Positions 35,761 through 47,400 are shown, counted from the first letter of the stretch. The stretch is 64,000 bases of DNA from Bimuria novae-zelandiae CBS 107.79 (GCA_010015655.1 ML976683.1:9051-73050), one strand, 5' to 3'. Made by a program: numbers and translations. Notes: generated from the sequence alone by a model not told the origin.

Positions 35761-36258
35761 ATGGGTTTGAGCCACCGGCGCCTGCACGTGTCCCCCGAAC
35801 AGATCGAATCATCCCAGCGCTGATACTAGGCCTCCATTGGGTCGCACCTCCACCAGCGCATTGACCGAGAGTTAAGCTCACCTTGCTGCATACCCTGCTG
35901 TCAACGATGTACCTTCAGCCTGTTCACCTAACATGTAGGATTGCGGCGCAGACGGATTTCTGCGCGTAGGCCTCGTGGCGACTGGAGGCTCTGAGCGGCA
36001 ATGCCAGTTTGCAGAGATCTGCAAGCATAGGTCGAGTAACTTGGTTACGTTATGCCTCATGCCTTTGACTGACGATCGACAACTGTCTGATTCCTATAAT
36101 CCTTAAGCCTTACCTTTCCAGCTTTTGCCCAGCATTTCGTTTCCTTTCGCCTGCCGCTTGCGCCTTCGTTAAACGTTCATTCGCAAAGTGGTAGTGCCAC
36201 CGGTCTAGTACTCTACTTAATTCTATTCGTTACATTTCATTCTTCTTGTCTTTAGACA
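35761..36258. promoter_or_regulatory. Host DNA upstream of the DUF3176 gene
   Basis: First non-transposon DNA of the window: GC content and CpA/TpG are normal. No gene is recognised; short open frames on the minus strand have no family features. The last 120 bp before the ATG at 36,259 are pyrimidine-rich (TTCATTCTTCTTGTCTTTAG), as is common just upstream of starts in filamentous fungi. Confidence 0.45.
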
Positions 36259-38865
36259 ATGTCTAAGCTTCCCATATCCCCATTCTGGTCTTGCAATCCG
36301 CAAATTCCAATATACCTGGACACCGGCAACGAACGCGAGCAAATCTGTCCCAACTGCGATCTCAACTCGAGAGATCATCCGATCCACTGCATCACTACGG
36401 CCTCGCCGGCACCTCCTTCCTACCGTTCAGCTGCCTCGCCTGCCATTTCCTTGGGGAACCTAGCTCCTCCCACATACGACGCGAGTGCCTCGCCCGCGGC
36501 TTCCTCAAGGAACCTTGCTATGCCGACTCTTCGCCTGGAAACTCCACGCCGTTGGTACCGACCCCAAGCCCCTCGCCCTGCTCTCTGATTCGATGTCTAG
36601 TCCTATGCGCATAGCAGACCGCGCGTGCGAGCTCGTCGAGTAACATTCTCTCCTCTTTCGCCAGCAACAACGATACACGACGATGAACCCGGAAGGAGGA
36701 GTTATACCAGCGGGTCCTCGATCCCGAACACCCCAGTGGACGATACAGGATCTACAACAAAGGGCAATCTAGGACTTGGCATTCCAGAAGCCCCATTCAA
36801 TCCCGATCCGAGTCCAATACGATCCCCCGGCAGCGAACGACTCGCCACAGCAGAGAAAGGTGGACCTGTCAGGAAGAGCTCGACACCTAACCTCGCAGAA
36901 GGCCTCGAGCAAAAGCTATGGAAATATAGTGCCTCCAGCAACGTTGTGAAGCGCTGGCTTCTCGAAATCATTAGCTGGCTACTGAGTGCGTTGTGCATCA
37001 GTGCAATAATCATCCTATTGTTCTTCTTGCAGGGCAAGCTATTCCCCAAGCAGTGGCCGATGAACATCACATTGAATGCCTACATTGCTATCCTCTCGAG
37101 AATTGCCTCAGCCTCCCTTATGCTCCCAGTTTCGGAAGCACTTGGCCAACTAAAATGGAGCTGGTTTCAAGGCCATTCAAAGAAGATGTGGGATTTCGAA
37201 CTATTCGATAACGCGTCGCGAGGTCCCTGAGGATCTCTCATGCTTCTTGTTCGCACGCGGGGAACAACACTTGCTGCACTTGGCGCCGCCATCACGATTT
37301 TTGTGATGGCGATGGACCCGTTCTTCCAACAAGTTGTTCGCTATCCCTAGGTCATGGTGCTTCAAACACAGAACAGTTCGATTCCCAAGATCATACGCTA
37401 CGAACCGCATTTCACCAAACAAACGAAGGATGGGGCAGAGGAGATGAACCCCGACCTGAACATCAATGCGATAGTAGACAAGTTTTTTTTTTGACCATGA
37501 GGTACCGTTGGTCAACTTCGGGAACGGGACGCGTCCAGAGATACCAGTATTCGTATGTAAAGCCTTGGTACACGTCAGGTATGACTGAACTAACATTTGA
37601 CCTACGCATCTAGTGCCCAACCAGCGACTGTGACTGGGAGCCTTATGAAACGTTTGGCGTATGCAGCGACTGTGCAGATGTGGCCGATATGCTGGATTTT
37701 GGCTGCCTTGATGCCAATTTAGATTGGGTCCAGAATGCCACTCAATTCATCCCATACGAGAGTGGGACGATGTGCGGATGGTTCTTCAACGCGACTAGTG
37801 AGAGGCCGATGCTCATGTTAGGTTACCAGGTGGATTCCCCATCCAACCGGTCCACTGGGGAGGTTTTGACCACGCGAACCTTACCACTCGTCACTAACGC
37901 TAGTCGAAGAACTTAATGGGGCGGATCCAAACATATTCGGAACCCAATCAACAATTTCGTGGGTCGTTACAACCGCAGAAGGAGTAGACCAAGAGAGCGT
38001 CTTGAAGAGCGTTTTCCAACACCAGAGACCATGAGCGCTCGAGTGCGTCCTGTCGTGGTGCGTCAAAACGATCGAATCGTCCTATCACGAGGCGACGTAC
38101 AGTGAAGTCGTCAAAGACCGCTTCATCAACACAACTGCGGGCCCATTTCCCTGGACCTTCATCGCTTCCGACGCCAACAATCCCAACGACACTGCTGGGA
38201 AGATGCAATACTTACAGAGTATTACCGTCGATCCTCGAGCACGTAACGGCCAGGGCAATGTCTCTAGTTACGGTGCATCAAACGAAACAGCTATGAGCAT
38301 CCTCGCCATTTTCGATGATTATCTACCATCGTTTGCCACGCTTTCAAACAACAAGTCGAAGCCATTATTGAAGTACAAGTTCTGGGACGAGGAACCCTAT
38401 GAACGCGAATTTCCAATCAATCCATGGTCTACACCCAACAACGTGGCCCATCACGTAGGAAGACTCGCAACGGTAATGACGAATTTTATGCGGCAGTCGA
38501 GTGACGACGCGGTCTTGGGAAAAGCTTTTAGCCAAGAGACCTATGTAGAGGTTCGCTGGGTGTGGCTCACTCTCCCTTTGGTACTACTAGGACTGACCTT
38601 GATCTTCCTTCTGGGAACTGTGATACGCACTTCGATGGAGTGTGATCGGGTTGGTGTCTGGAAAAATTCTGCTATTGCGACACTCCTCTACGGATTACCC
38701 GACGAGATGCAACAGAAGATATCGACTTCACATGGCCAAGGCACACCACGCGCTAAGGCCAAAGAGATGAACGTCAGGATGCTTTCAACGAAGAAATGGA
38801 GGGTCTCAGGGCATATACTATCACCAACCGTGCGTAAGCCGAAGCCGCCACCAGGCTGGATATAA
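36259..38865 (+). pseudogene. DUF3176-family membrane protein gene, decayed
   Basis: About 848 codons once the intron is removed. N-terminal Pro/Ser-rich tail, then the DUF3176 start: a membrane helix (LLEIISWLLSALCISAIIIL, about 36,960), LPVSEALGQLKWSWFQ, FELFDNASRGP, a second helix (TLAALGAAITIFVMAMDPFF), the Cys motif CPTSDCDWEPYETFGVCSDC after the intron, ALECVLSWCVKT, and a last helix (WVWLTLPLVLLGLTLIFLLG, about 38,560-38,620). The family is fungal and of unknown function. Breaks: TGA 36,586, TAG 36,598, TGA 37,228 (a conserved Trp), TAG 37,348, a one-base excess in a T10 run (37,483-37,492), TAA 37,914, a shift near 37,960, TGA 38,032 (conserved Trp). The first two stops might lie in an unrecognised intron; the rest cannot. 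Confidence 0.85.
37553..37613 (+). other. Spliceosomal intron in the DUF3176 gene
   Basis: 61-bp intron: donor GTATGT at 37,553, branch-like CTAACA at 37,590-37,595, acceptor CTAG ending at 37,613. Removing it joins ...EIPVF to CPTSDCDW in one frame and removes an in-frame stop. That the intron is still intact shows this was a working gene before decay. Confidence 0.8.
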
Positions 38866-39286
38866 GCCGCCGGGGACAAGTGACACTTGGAAGATCGTTT
38901 GCAGCGGTATAACTCAATAATAGACAATTGATCACATGGACTTCGGAAATATTCTGATCTGCTGAACCGTCTTACTTGAACTCGTGAGCGTAAGCAGAAC
39001 CTAGTAATTCTTTGGGCTATCGCAAAGGCAAAGATCATCATCTGTTCCGACTCTCCATTACTTATGTCGTGGCTATTCGTTTGCTAAGCTCGAATGAAAA
39101 ATCGGACAGACAATATTGAGACCAAACGTTCCATGTTCTGAATACATCAAATGCTATGGCGCGCTAAGTAGGTCCTGTCCACATCTCAAACACTGCCTCT
39201 TCCTAACCCCACGGTCTAGACAAAAGAAAAGTAATTCAAGTAAACAAAGCAACAATAGCATCCCTCACATATTCTCCATGACTCCT
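38866..39286. other. Intergenic region between two convergent genes
   Basis: 421 bp between the 3' ends of the DUF3176 gene (plus) and the repeat-precursor gene (minus). It is expected to hold both 3' UTRs. No gene, repeat or clear polyadenylation signal was singled out. Confidence 0.5.
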
Positions 39287-39949
39287 CTACTCGTCATCTA
39301 CATCGGTTTCAACGAAGTCACGTCGGTAATTTGCGGATGGACCGCTGTATTGACGGGCTTCGGCCTCGCGCTTGTAGTTCGCTGATGGCCCGCTGTATTG
39401 ACGGGCTTCCGGCTCGCGCTTGTAGTTCGCCGATGGACCGCTGTATTGACGGGCCTCGCGCTTGTAGTTTGCTGATGGGCCGCTGTATTCACGAGCATCG
39501 CGTCTGTAGTTCACGCCTCCGTTGCCGTAGCTGTGGGCCCGTTTGTAAGTTGGCTTCGAAGTCCTCAGGCTGCGGTCCCTTTTGTTAACTCCACTATGAT
39601 CATAGACACGAGCGTCGCGCTTCTGCCATGAACCACCAACGTTCTGGTCTCTTGCGTCGCGCTTGTAGTTCGGCTCCGCCCCAGTTGCCCCAGAAGCGAG
39701 TCGGCGCTTGCCGTTCGATAATTCGAAGTTCTGGTTTCGTCCGTGATCGGGGATGGAACGCAGGACAATAGTGTCTAACCGTTCGAGAATCTCGCGCTTC
39801 AAGTTCTCAACGGCAGGAATGATGTTGTCTTCGTCCACATCTCGAACCTTCAAAGGCTCCGGGCTTTCGGCTGGTGATTGAATTGGCATAGGCGCAGCGA
39901 CGGCAGAAGCCGCGACGGACGCAACGAGAAGGATTAGACTGGCGTGCAT
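39287..39949 (-). CDS. Secreted Kex2-type repeat precursor (KEP / RiPP-like)
   Basis: Intact, intronless, 220 residues; ATG 39,947-39,949, TAG 39,287-39,289. Residues 1-19 are a signal peptide (MHASLILLVASVAASAVAA). An acidic pro-region follows to about 50, then dibasic sites at 51-52, 81-82, 96-97, 110-111, 123-124, 136-137, 149-150, 163-164, 177-178, 193-194 and 209-210, and an acidic tail (DFVETDVDDE). Four near-identical peptides lie at 151-208: DAREYSGPSANY, EARQYSGPSANY, EPEARQYSGPSANY, EAEARQYSGPSANY. Before them are diverged units such as DARVYDHSGVN and AHSYGNGGVNY. Known in fungi: Kex2 cuts after KR/RR and Ste13-type peptidase trims X-Ala/X-Pro, as in alpha-factor; dikaritin RiPP precursors share the layout. 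Inferred products: R-Q/E-YSGPSANY peptides, linear pheromone-like or cyclised through the two Tyr. No UstYa (DUF3328) gene is in the window. A structural repellent-type wall protein is an alternative. Confidence 0.85.
   Translation of the reverse strand: MHASLILLVASVAASAVAAPMPIQSPAESPEPLKVRDVDEDNIIPAVENLKREILERLDTIVLRSIPDHGRNQNFELSNGKRRLASGATGAEPNYKRDARDQNVGGSWQKRDARVYDHSGVNKRDRSLRTSKPTYKRAHSYGNGGVNYRRDAREYSGPSANYKREARQYSGPSANYKREPEARQYSGPSANYKREAEARQYSGPSANYRRDFVETDVDDE
39320..39499 (-). repeat. Tandem repeat encoding the YSGPSANY peptides
   Basis: Four in-frame units of 42, 42, 48 and 48 bp (14 or 16 codons including KR/RR), each with CTGTATTGACGGGC or a close variant on the plus strand. 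The unit lengths differ by 6 bp, exactly one X-Ala/X-Pro dipeptide, so variation keeps frame and processing sites. It is coding, not a CRISPR array. Confidence 0.85.
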
Positions 39950-40675
39950 GTTGTCGAAGTTTGGTGATTATTAAGTTGTTAATGTGTTTTTGAGTTGGTT
40001 ATCTTATCGGTCGTTGTAAAGATGCATAGCACTGGTAAGTTAAAGACAGGCACAGCCTGGAAGAAAGAATAGACGTTGGGGAAAGAATGTGTTTGGAGTG
40101 GATCCAGATCCGCTTGACGTTTCCAACCCGGGGAACGAATACTCTTTATGCAACAGCGCAACGCACACCATCCCAAGCACCCGTCAGCGCGGGGCCGCAC
40201 ACAATGCGCGCGTAAGCACCCGCTACCTTGCGTTGATGGTTGCCATGTCTTGCAGCGAACCAGCACACAAAACCGGCCCCGTTGCCTATCGCGGCAATAT
40301 CGATATCGCCATCCCACTTTTCCCAGCATCACGAGTACATTCTTTTAATCGTTGAGCTCACCTCTCATCCTGCAATTTCCCTGCTCTACACTGCATCCAA
40401 ACATCGTGGTCGGACACCCTACTAATCACCATCGAGCACGCTCCCAGCCGGCGGCTACGCAGCACTGTTTCCCCTCCTACTAACCGGCTAGCCGGCAGAA
40501 CGTCATCCAACTTACTGCTGTCAGCGCTTAAGAGATGGTTTCACACCTAGGTAGGAACTGCATTGCTCGCCGTTCCGCTTGCCGCCGCATTGATGTGGTC
40601 GGACCCAATGTCTTGGGGCGGCGCTTGGTACGTACCTATTTTCGTCTAGGGAGAGCAACACCACAACATACTCTA
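39950..40675. promoter_or_regulatory. 5' flank of the repeat-precursor gene
   Basis: About 725 bp of normal-composition host DNA between the precursor's start codon and transposon Q. The start context on the minus strand is CTTCGACAACATGC, a fair fungal context with A at -3. An inverted pair CCGGCTAGCCGG lies near 40,483-40,494. Overlapping open frames of 60-117 codons on both strands look random in composition and are not called. Confidence 0.5.
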
Positions 40676-40846
40676 CTGTGATTCCCCACCCAGCGCACGT
40701 CCCCACCCAACGCACGTTTTCGAGATGTTAACCACCCACAAAATGAGGCTGTAGAGCCAGCCACGATAGCTATAATTACAGGATTTTTTATAGAAGTAAA
40801 TATAAGATATATTTAAATTAATAGGTAGTAATAAACTACTTATAAT

Positions 40847-41101
40847 TGTTGAATGGGCTATACTAAGCCAAGCATATCGCGATATGATAGGGCTAGATAG
40901 TTATACGATGGTACGGGTGAGAAAAGGGTCTAGTATTCAAGTCTTGTCTATCTTATCTACGTACGGGGGAAAGAGGGTTATAAGGATTAATATTCACGTA
41001 TAGTGCCTATAGCCTGTGCCTTTACCTATATAGTATTATATAACTATTATTACTTATCTTAAAATATTATATTAGGTAGCTGCCCGTACTGCGTATAGAC
41101 A
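40847..41101 (-). repeat. 3' LTR of copia N
   Basis: 255 bp, TGTTGAATGGGCTATACTAAG to GTACTGCGTATAGACA (plus-strand reading). The shared core CCAAGCATATCGCGATAT contains a TATCGCGATA palindrome also present in the right LTR. Confidence 0.88.
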
Positions 41102-43819
41102 CTAGTAACTTTTCTTTTTATAATATTACTTAGATCTTCCCCTTAACTTATATGGGGTCTAATATATCTTAGACGGCGTCTATTCTATTCTATATAGGGT
41201 TAATTCTATCTACGAATACTTTAACCTAAATCTAGAGCTAGTTTATAAAGATAAGCTTCTCTAAAGTAGTATTTAGAGTCTTCTTTATGCACGTATCTGC
41301 TAAGTTATCTTTTTTATTAATCTAGTAAACTTTGTTAATCTCCCTTTTTTTATATAATTTATAATTTAATATAATATTAATTATAAGTCTCTTCTTATTT
41401 ATTATGTATCCATACGTAGCAGCGTTACGGTTAGAATACTAGTTATCGCGCGAGAAGGATGCGCGTGCACGTGCGCGAACAGCCGTGCGCGAACATGTAC
41501 ATATTCTCCTTTTCGTCCGTACGACAAAGAAGACAAGCAAGAACCAGATATTATTGCCCACCCCTACCATCCGTACGCTGTGCACACCGTACACTACTCT
41601 TACTCTTGCTACTTAAGTGCTTGTCCCATAAGTAGCTAGCTAAAAGAGTCCATTCAACATTATGCCTAATTTAATAAGGTAATTATATAGCGACTTTAAG
41701 TTAGTGTAGATAACTATAGGAATAAGTAGTAAGTCTAGGTTTTATATAACCTATCTTAGCGTTATACTTAACGCTATTACGCTATTAAAGCCACTAACTA
41801 TTTTATATAGCTTACTAGTAAGTATACTTTGTATAACCTGTTTGCATTTAACTAGGTTCTAATATATAATATTACCTTTAATTCTAAAGCTATTCCCTTA
41901 TTCCGTATAGTATTTATTTGCTAACGTAATTATAAATCTAAGCTATAAGCTTAGATCTTTATTATTCGCGAATAAGCTATCTATAAAGATAAATAGTTTT
42001 ACACAGGTAAGGTCTAATAAAATAAACGTAAGTCCTTATACAAAGTTTTAGATTTGCTATTTATATTATATATTAAAATAAAAAATATTTATATTCTTTA
42101 GTTTAGTAACTTGCGCAGCGGCGGATAGATTAAATACTACCTCTAATTAGTAAACTAAGGTAATATATACTCCTTTTACTCTTTATATAATATATTAATA
42201 TTATACGTTAATAGCTTTTAGGTTAATTATATAGAGTTAGCTAAATTATTCTTTTTATATAAGTACGATAGTGTCTCCTTCTAGTAGAATTTATTTACTA
42301 TTAAACTTAAGGCTTTACTCGTGCGAAAGGATTATTTTTAGTTTTATATAAAAATTTACTTTCTATAGTTCCTCCTCTTCCCTTTATAAGAAACTAGGGG
42401 TAACGATACTAAGTGTATTATTTATTTATATTTTAGTAAGACTAAAAGTTAGTAGTCCTTTATTCGTGCTAAGTAGGCATAGGTTATACGAAGAAGAAGT
42501 TATTTTAAGTATATTTTTATAGTAGTTATAGTAGGTTTTAAACTAATATAGTCCTAATTGTGCTATTTTATATAGTAGCTTAATAATGCGTAGTATAGTG
42601 TTAGGCAAGAAGACATTTTCTAACGCTTTTAGTAGCCTTGCCTATATCGTATAGAGTAGCTTATTTATAGACTATATGTACGCTTGCGTAATGTCGCGAA
42701 TTTCGTAATATATACTATATAAGGTAATAAGAGTTAGACCTAACGCTAGAATAAGTCTTTACCTTATTTTTTAAATTATTAATAATTATATTAAGATCTC
42801 TTCCTTCTCCTTATTAGAGTGTCTAGCTGGTATAAGTCGTAACTTTTTATATAACTAGGTTAATATACCTTTTATTTCTTATATAAGGCGAAGATTAAAG
42901 ATTTAGCTAGTATAGAGTTCTAGGTTAAACTTATAAATTTTAAATATTTTATTTTTAATTAGGGCGTCTATCTCTATATAGTCTAATTTTTTAAAGGGCG
43001 CATTTAGAGTTATAATTACTCCTTCCTACTATAGCCTTAAAAAGAGTTTATACGCGTCTCTTTTCTTTTATATAAGGTATTAGATAGTCTCGTGCGGAGC
43101 TTCCCTTTATAAGGTATTATATTATATAGGATTCTTCCTTAGTCTATCTCTTTTGCGTATTTATAGCTATTTAATTAGCTATTTTATAGCATAGTTGTTA
43201 TCTTTACTAGGTAGAGGTTCTTTTATATAGTAATATAGCTTAATGTGCGTATATTAAATAGTTAAGGGTTTATTACCTAGATCTACTATTACGTCACTCT
43301 TAGTAATACTTTAAATTCTATATAGGCCTATCTAGCTTTTCTTCTCCCTCTAGATTATTACTTTATTTTATAGTAAAAGGTTAAGAACTTCGTGCAAAGT
43401 AGGTCCCTTATAAGTATTTATTACGTAGTTAATATTTACCTTTACCCTCTCCCTATAAAGTATTCGCATGGCCTTTTAAATCGCGTAGGCTTGTGCAATA
43501 ACCTTAGATAATAGAAAAAAGTTTTAATTAATCCTTAGGTATACTCTAAAAACTAGAAGCGTTAGAATAAAGCTATTTAGGCCTAGTATATTATTAAGCG
43601 CCTTAATAGCTATTTATAGTACAGATTTATTATTTACACTATCCTGAACTTTACTTTAAATAATATTATACGTATAACGTAGAGGTGTATAGGCTCGTTC
43701 TACTTTACCTATTATCTTGTGTGCTTCTACTAGTATTTAGTAATATATAGCTCTAACTATCTTCGCATAATTCCTAAAGTCTTTAGATATAAAGTTAGTT
43801 CCTAAGTTATATATAATAG
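41102..43819 (-). pseudogene. Copia N pol, 3' part: RT and RNase H
   Basis: Minus-strand, TAG/TAA-riddled. The RNase H end is clear at about 41,200-41,400 (REINKVYQINKKDNLADTCIKKTLNTTLEK, quoted here as EINKVYQINKKDNLADTC only). RT lies at about 42,200-42,990, colinear with the better-kept RT of M. The frame stops in the integrase at 43,819, where M is inserted. Confidence 0.72.
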
Positions 43820-44079
43820 TGTTGATAGGGCTCTCACAGCTAGATATACATGGGGTGAGCATGGTGTGGCAAGGTATGAGGTTTTGTACGATGTGCACAG
43901 CGTACAGAGTAATAGGGAGGGCAACTAGTTCGTGTAATTACTTTATCTCTCTATTATACAAACGAAGGTGGTGATATTTTAAGAGGCAAGCTACGCACGG
44001 ACATTATATAAGACAACCACGTAATCACGTGTTAGGTCTTATAGAATACCCTTCGCCGTATCGTCCCTGCGTACAGACA
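43820..44079 (-). repeat. 3' LTR of copia M
   Basis: 260 bp, TGTTGATAGGGCTCTCACAG to GCGTACAGACA. It keeps more CpA/TpG than its partner at 49,461. Shared blocks include CACGTAATCACGT and CCTTCGCCGTATCG. Confidence 0.88.
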
Positions 44080-44089
44080 CTAGCAACTT

Positions 44090-47000
44090 TTTTTATTCTG
44101 GTTAGTCTTAGGTATTAGGTATCTCTACGTATAGGTTCTAGCCTGTTAACAAATGCTTCTACCTTAATTAAAAGGGTGTTAGTTAAAATAAGTAATTAAA
44201 GTACCTTATTTAGTGTCTTTTTTATATACGCATCTGCGGGGTTATCTTTATTATTAATCTACTTAATTTTAGTAATCTCCTTATTTCCGTACGACTCGCG
44301 GAGGGATATAATATTAATTATAAGCTATTTCTTGCTTATTATTCCTAGTTTAATAAAGTAGTCGTACAGAGACTTCAAATCTATATAGATTACTACTAAG
44401 ATTAGTAGCAATTTAAGTATTGATATAATTTATTATAGGGTTATACTTAGGGCAATTACGTTGTTAAAACCTTTAACTATTCTATATAGTTTACTAGCGA
44501 GGACGCTTCTAGTTACTCTTTTACTCTTTATAAAATTCTAGTGTATAATATTCCTTAGGATTATAAAGTCCTCGCTATGTTCCGTACGGTTCTTATTTCC
44601 TAATATAATTAGAAATCTAAGCTGATAGCTAAGGTCCTTATTATTAGTAAATAATCTATTTATAAAGATAAATAGCTTTATGCGGTTAAGTTATAGTAGC
44701 ATAAAAGTAAGTCCTCTACTACTATTATTTATCTACTACCAGATTTATGCGTTAAGGGCTTTAATATCTTCGTGCGAAAGTTCTATAGTTTAGGTAGTAA
44801 TTAAGAGATTAAATGCTACCTTTAGTTAATATAGTAAGGTAATATAGGCGCCTTAAGCTCTTTATATAACGTACTATTATGCTATATCTTTTACTATAAT
44901 ATTAACTATATAGAAATTCTTAGCCTGTCCCTTCTATATAAGGATAAACTTATCTTGTATAAGCTAGATCTTCCCTCTATTAAACTTAATAGGTTAATTT
45001 TTAAACAGGATAGTCTTATCTTTTATATAAAGATTTACTTTTTATAGCTTATTCTCTTCTCTCTTTGCGAAGGCCTTTGTAATAATACTAAAAGTATTAT
45101 TTATTTAAAGGCTAGTAATACTAAAAGTGTCTTCTCCCTTATTAGTAATTAGGAGATATAAGTCGTACGAAGAGATATGCATATAAAGCCTCTCCTTATA
45201 GTAGTTATAGTATGTTTTAAACTAGTATAAACTAGATTGAGTAGCTCCATATAAGGGTCGTACGACCTAAAAGATTATATTTAGTAGAAAGCTTCAGCGT
45301 ATCTCCTTTAGTAGCCTTGTATAGAGCGTACGCATTAGCTTGTTAGTAGACTAAATATGTGCTTACGTAATATCGCGTAGCTTAAAGTGTATTTTATATG
45401 CAGCTCTTAGGCTTGCTTTAATTATAAAAAGTAGTCTTTAACTTATCCTTTAAATAATAAGTAATTAGGTAAGAATCTTATTCTTCCCCTTATTTAAATA
45501 GCTAGTAAATACCAGGCGGGATTTCTTATACAGCTAGGTTATTTTACCCTTAATTTCTTATATAAGGCGTAGGTTAAAGATCTAGCCTATATACTTAATT
45601 AGGTTATACGCTATAACTTTAAAGGTACTATTTATAATTAGGGCGTCTATCTTTATATAATTTAATTTTTTAAATAGTTCTTTAAGTATAGTAATTACAC
45701 TATTCGTGTAAAGCTTTAGGAATAAGACCTAATTATTTTTTTTAAGTTAGGAACACCTAATCTATTATTCTTTATACAGGTCTCCTTATTCTTTTACTCT
45801 TTTTAGCGTCTATTTCTTCTCTTTGCGTGGGTGCGGCGTTACTATCTTAAGAGACTTAGTCTAGGATAGTTCCTAGTTCTGGTAGTGCGGCGTTCTTATA
45901 GGGTCGTTCCCTCCTCCTCTTCTATGGGGGATCCCTACATACGGGGGCTAGTTTATTTAGGTCTTTTATTATAGGTAGGTTGCCTTCTTGCTCTTTATAG
46001 TATAGTTTAACTTACGTATATTAAAGCTTTAGTAAATTATTTTTTAACTTAATAATAATATCTCTCTCCTCTATGCCCTTAATTTTATATAGGCCTATTT
46101 AACCTTCCTTCTCTCTCTATACTATAATTTCTAAACTAAAGGGGAAGGTAAGAGCTTTGTACGATATAAGACTATTAAGTATATTAATTATATAATTAAT
46201 ATTAGCTATTACGCAGTCCTTATAAAGTATCTTTATTATTTTCTATATAGCTATTGTCCGTGCGATAATATTAGGCGATAATAGGGAGTCTAAGTTAACT
46301 CTTAGGTATGCCCTAAAGATAAGTAGTATAGGCACTAGACCGTGTGGGCTAGTAGTATCGTTTAGGGTTTTAACTACTATTTATAAAATATCCCTATTAT
46401 CTATATAGTTGCCTAGCTTAGTCTTTAAGATATTAAATACGCGTCTAAAGGGTACGTGTGCTTATTTAATCTTCTTAACTACCTAATAGGCCTTTATAAG
46501 TATTTATTTATAAGTAGCTCCCACAATCTTCGCGCGAGCTCTAAAATCCTTAAAGGTAAAATTTATGCCTAGGTTATATATAATATAGTCTAGTAGTCCT
46601 TAATAAGTATTAATCTAGCACTTGTATAGTGCATCCTAGGTATCTTATATAAATATTAACTTTAAAAATATAGCAGCCTAAAATAATGTACCTATATTAA
46701 TAATATATAGTATGTCTTAATTACTAATTCGTAGAACATTAATAATAACCTTATAGTTAAAATAAGTATTATCTTTAATAGTGACCTTAAATCTTCGTAG
46801 TGCTTAGTTGTACGGCTAGTAGAGGTAGTAGAATTTCTTAATTTCTTTTAATATAGCTAAATTAACGTCGTGGCCTGCGCTGGCTAGCATCTTTTAGAGT
46901 CTCTTTCTACGGGGGTGTCTAAATTAGCGATAGAGGCGACAGAGTTCTAATTTAGTAAAAAAAGACATAGATTCTTCCTTACTTATATTAAAGAAAGGAT

Positions 47001-47400
47001 GTCCCTATTTTTATATAATAGGGATAGTAGTCTTATCCTTACGTATAATAATGTTTAAAATATTATTAAAGTATGCCTTAAGCTAGTTAGCGTCTACTAG
47101 TAATAGCAGAAATGGTATTAGGGTGTCTAAGATATAATAGGTAACTAGACTAATTAGATTCTTAATTTATATAGTACTAAGTAACTTTTTTAGTATTTAA
47201 CTTTTAAAGCTAATATCTGCGTGGCTAGGTATCTAGTTAATTTCTATATATAGGTTTTCCCGTACGTACGCCTTAAGCTAAGACTTACTAATAGTAAAGA
47301 TTTTTACTACACTTATATCTTAGAGTTTACCTTAGTATACTATATAGTATTAGTTATTAAGGATAAACTGCTTAGCGTACTCCTTAAATTTAATATTATA
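44090..47400 (-). pseudogene. Copia M pol: integrase, RT, RNase H
   Basis: Minus-strand pol with only TAG/TAA breaks. The RT start reads KIDALIINSTFKVIAY, then FNLRLI (from F-N-S-R-F), KKSRLV, KGKNKILT and LRDIT-AHI-STNKL, the copia RT signature, at 45,300-45,680. RNase H ends with SLYDYFIKLGIIS, LRESYGNKEITKIK and NKDNPADAYIKKTLNKVL at about 44,190-44,370. The integrase lies at about 46,200-47,300; I could not read all of its catalytic residues through the damage. Confidence 0.75.

Noticed and set aside
36702..37070. 122-codon minus-strand open frame
   Set aside because: Reverse complement of the DUF3176 gene, whose plus-strand frame has conserved family motifs and an intron.
37201..37620. 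139-codon minus-strand open frame
   Set aside because: Lies opposite the DUF3176 gene and across its intron; no family features, so it is a shadow.
39320..39499. Spaced direct repeats that could suggest a CRISPR-like array
   Set aside because: The repeats are in frame, encode the KR-flanked peptides, and the genome is a eukaryote.
39287..39949. Calling the repeat precursor a canonical alpha-type mating pheromone gene
   Set aside because: Processing sites and X-Ala spacers fit, but the peptide lacks the Trp/Cys and Pro-Gly-Gln features of known filamentous-ascomycete alpha pheromones. Left as an unassigned Kex2-processed precursor.
39979..40332. 117-codon minus-strand open frame (and overlapping plus-strand frames of 60-88 codons)
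   Set aside because: Cys/Arg/Trp-rich random-looking composition, no domain, and it overlaps the likely promoter and 5' UTR of the repeat precursor.
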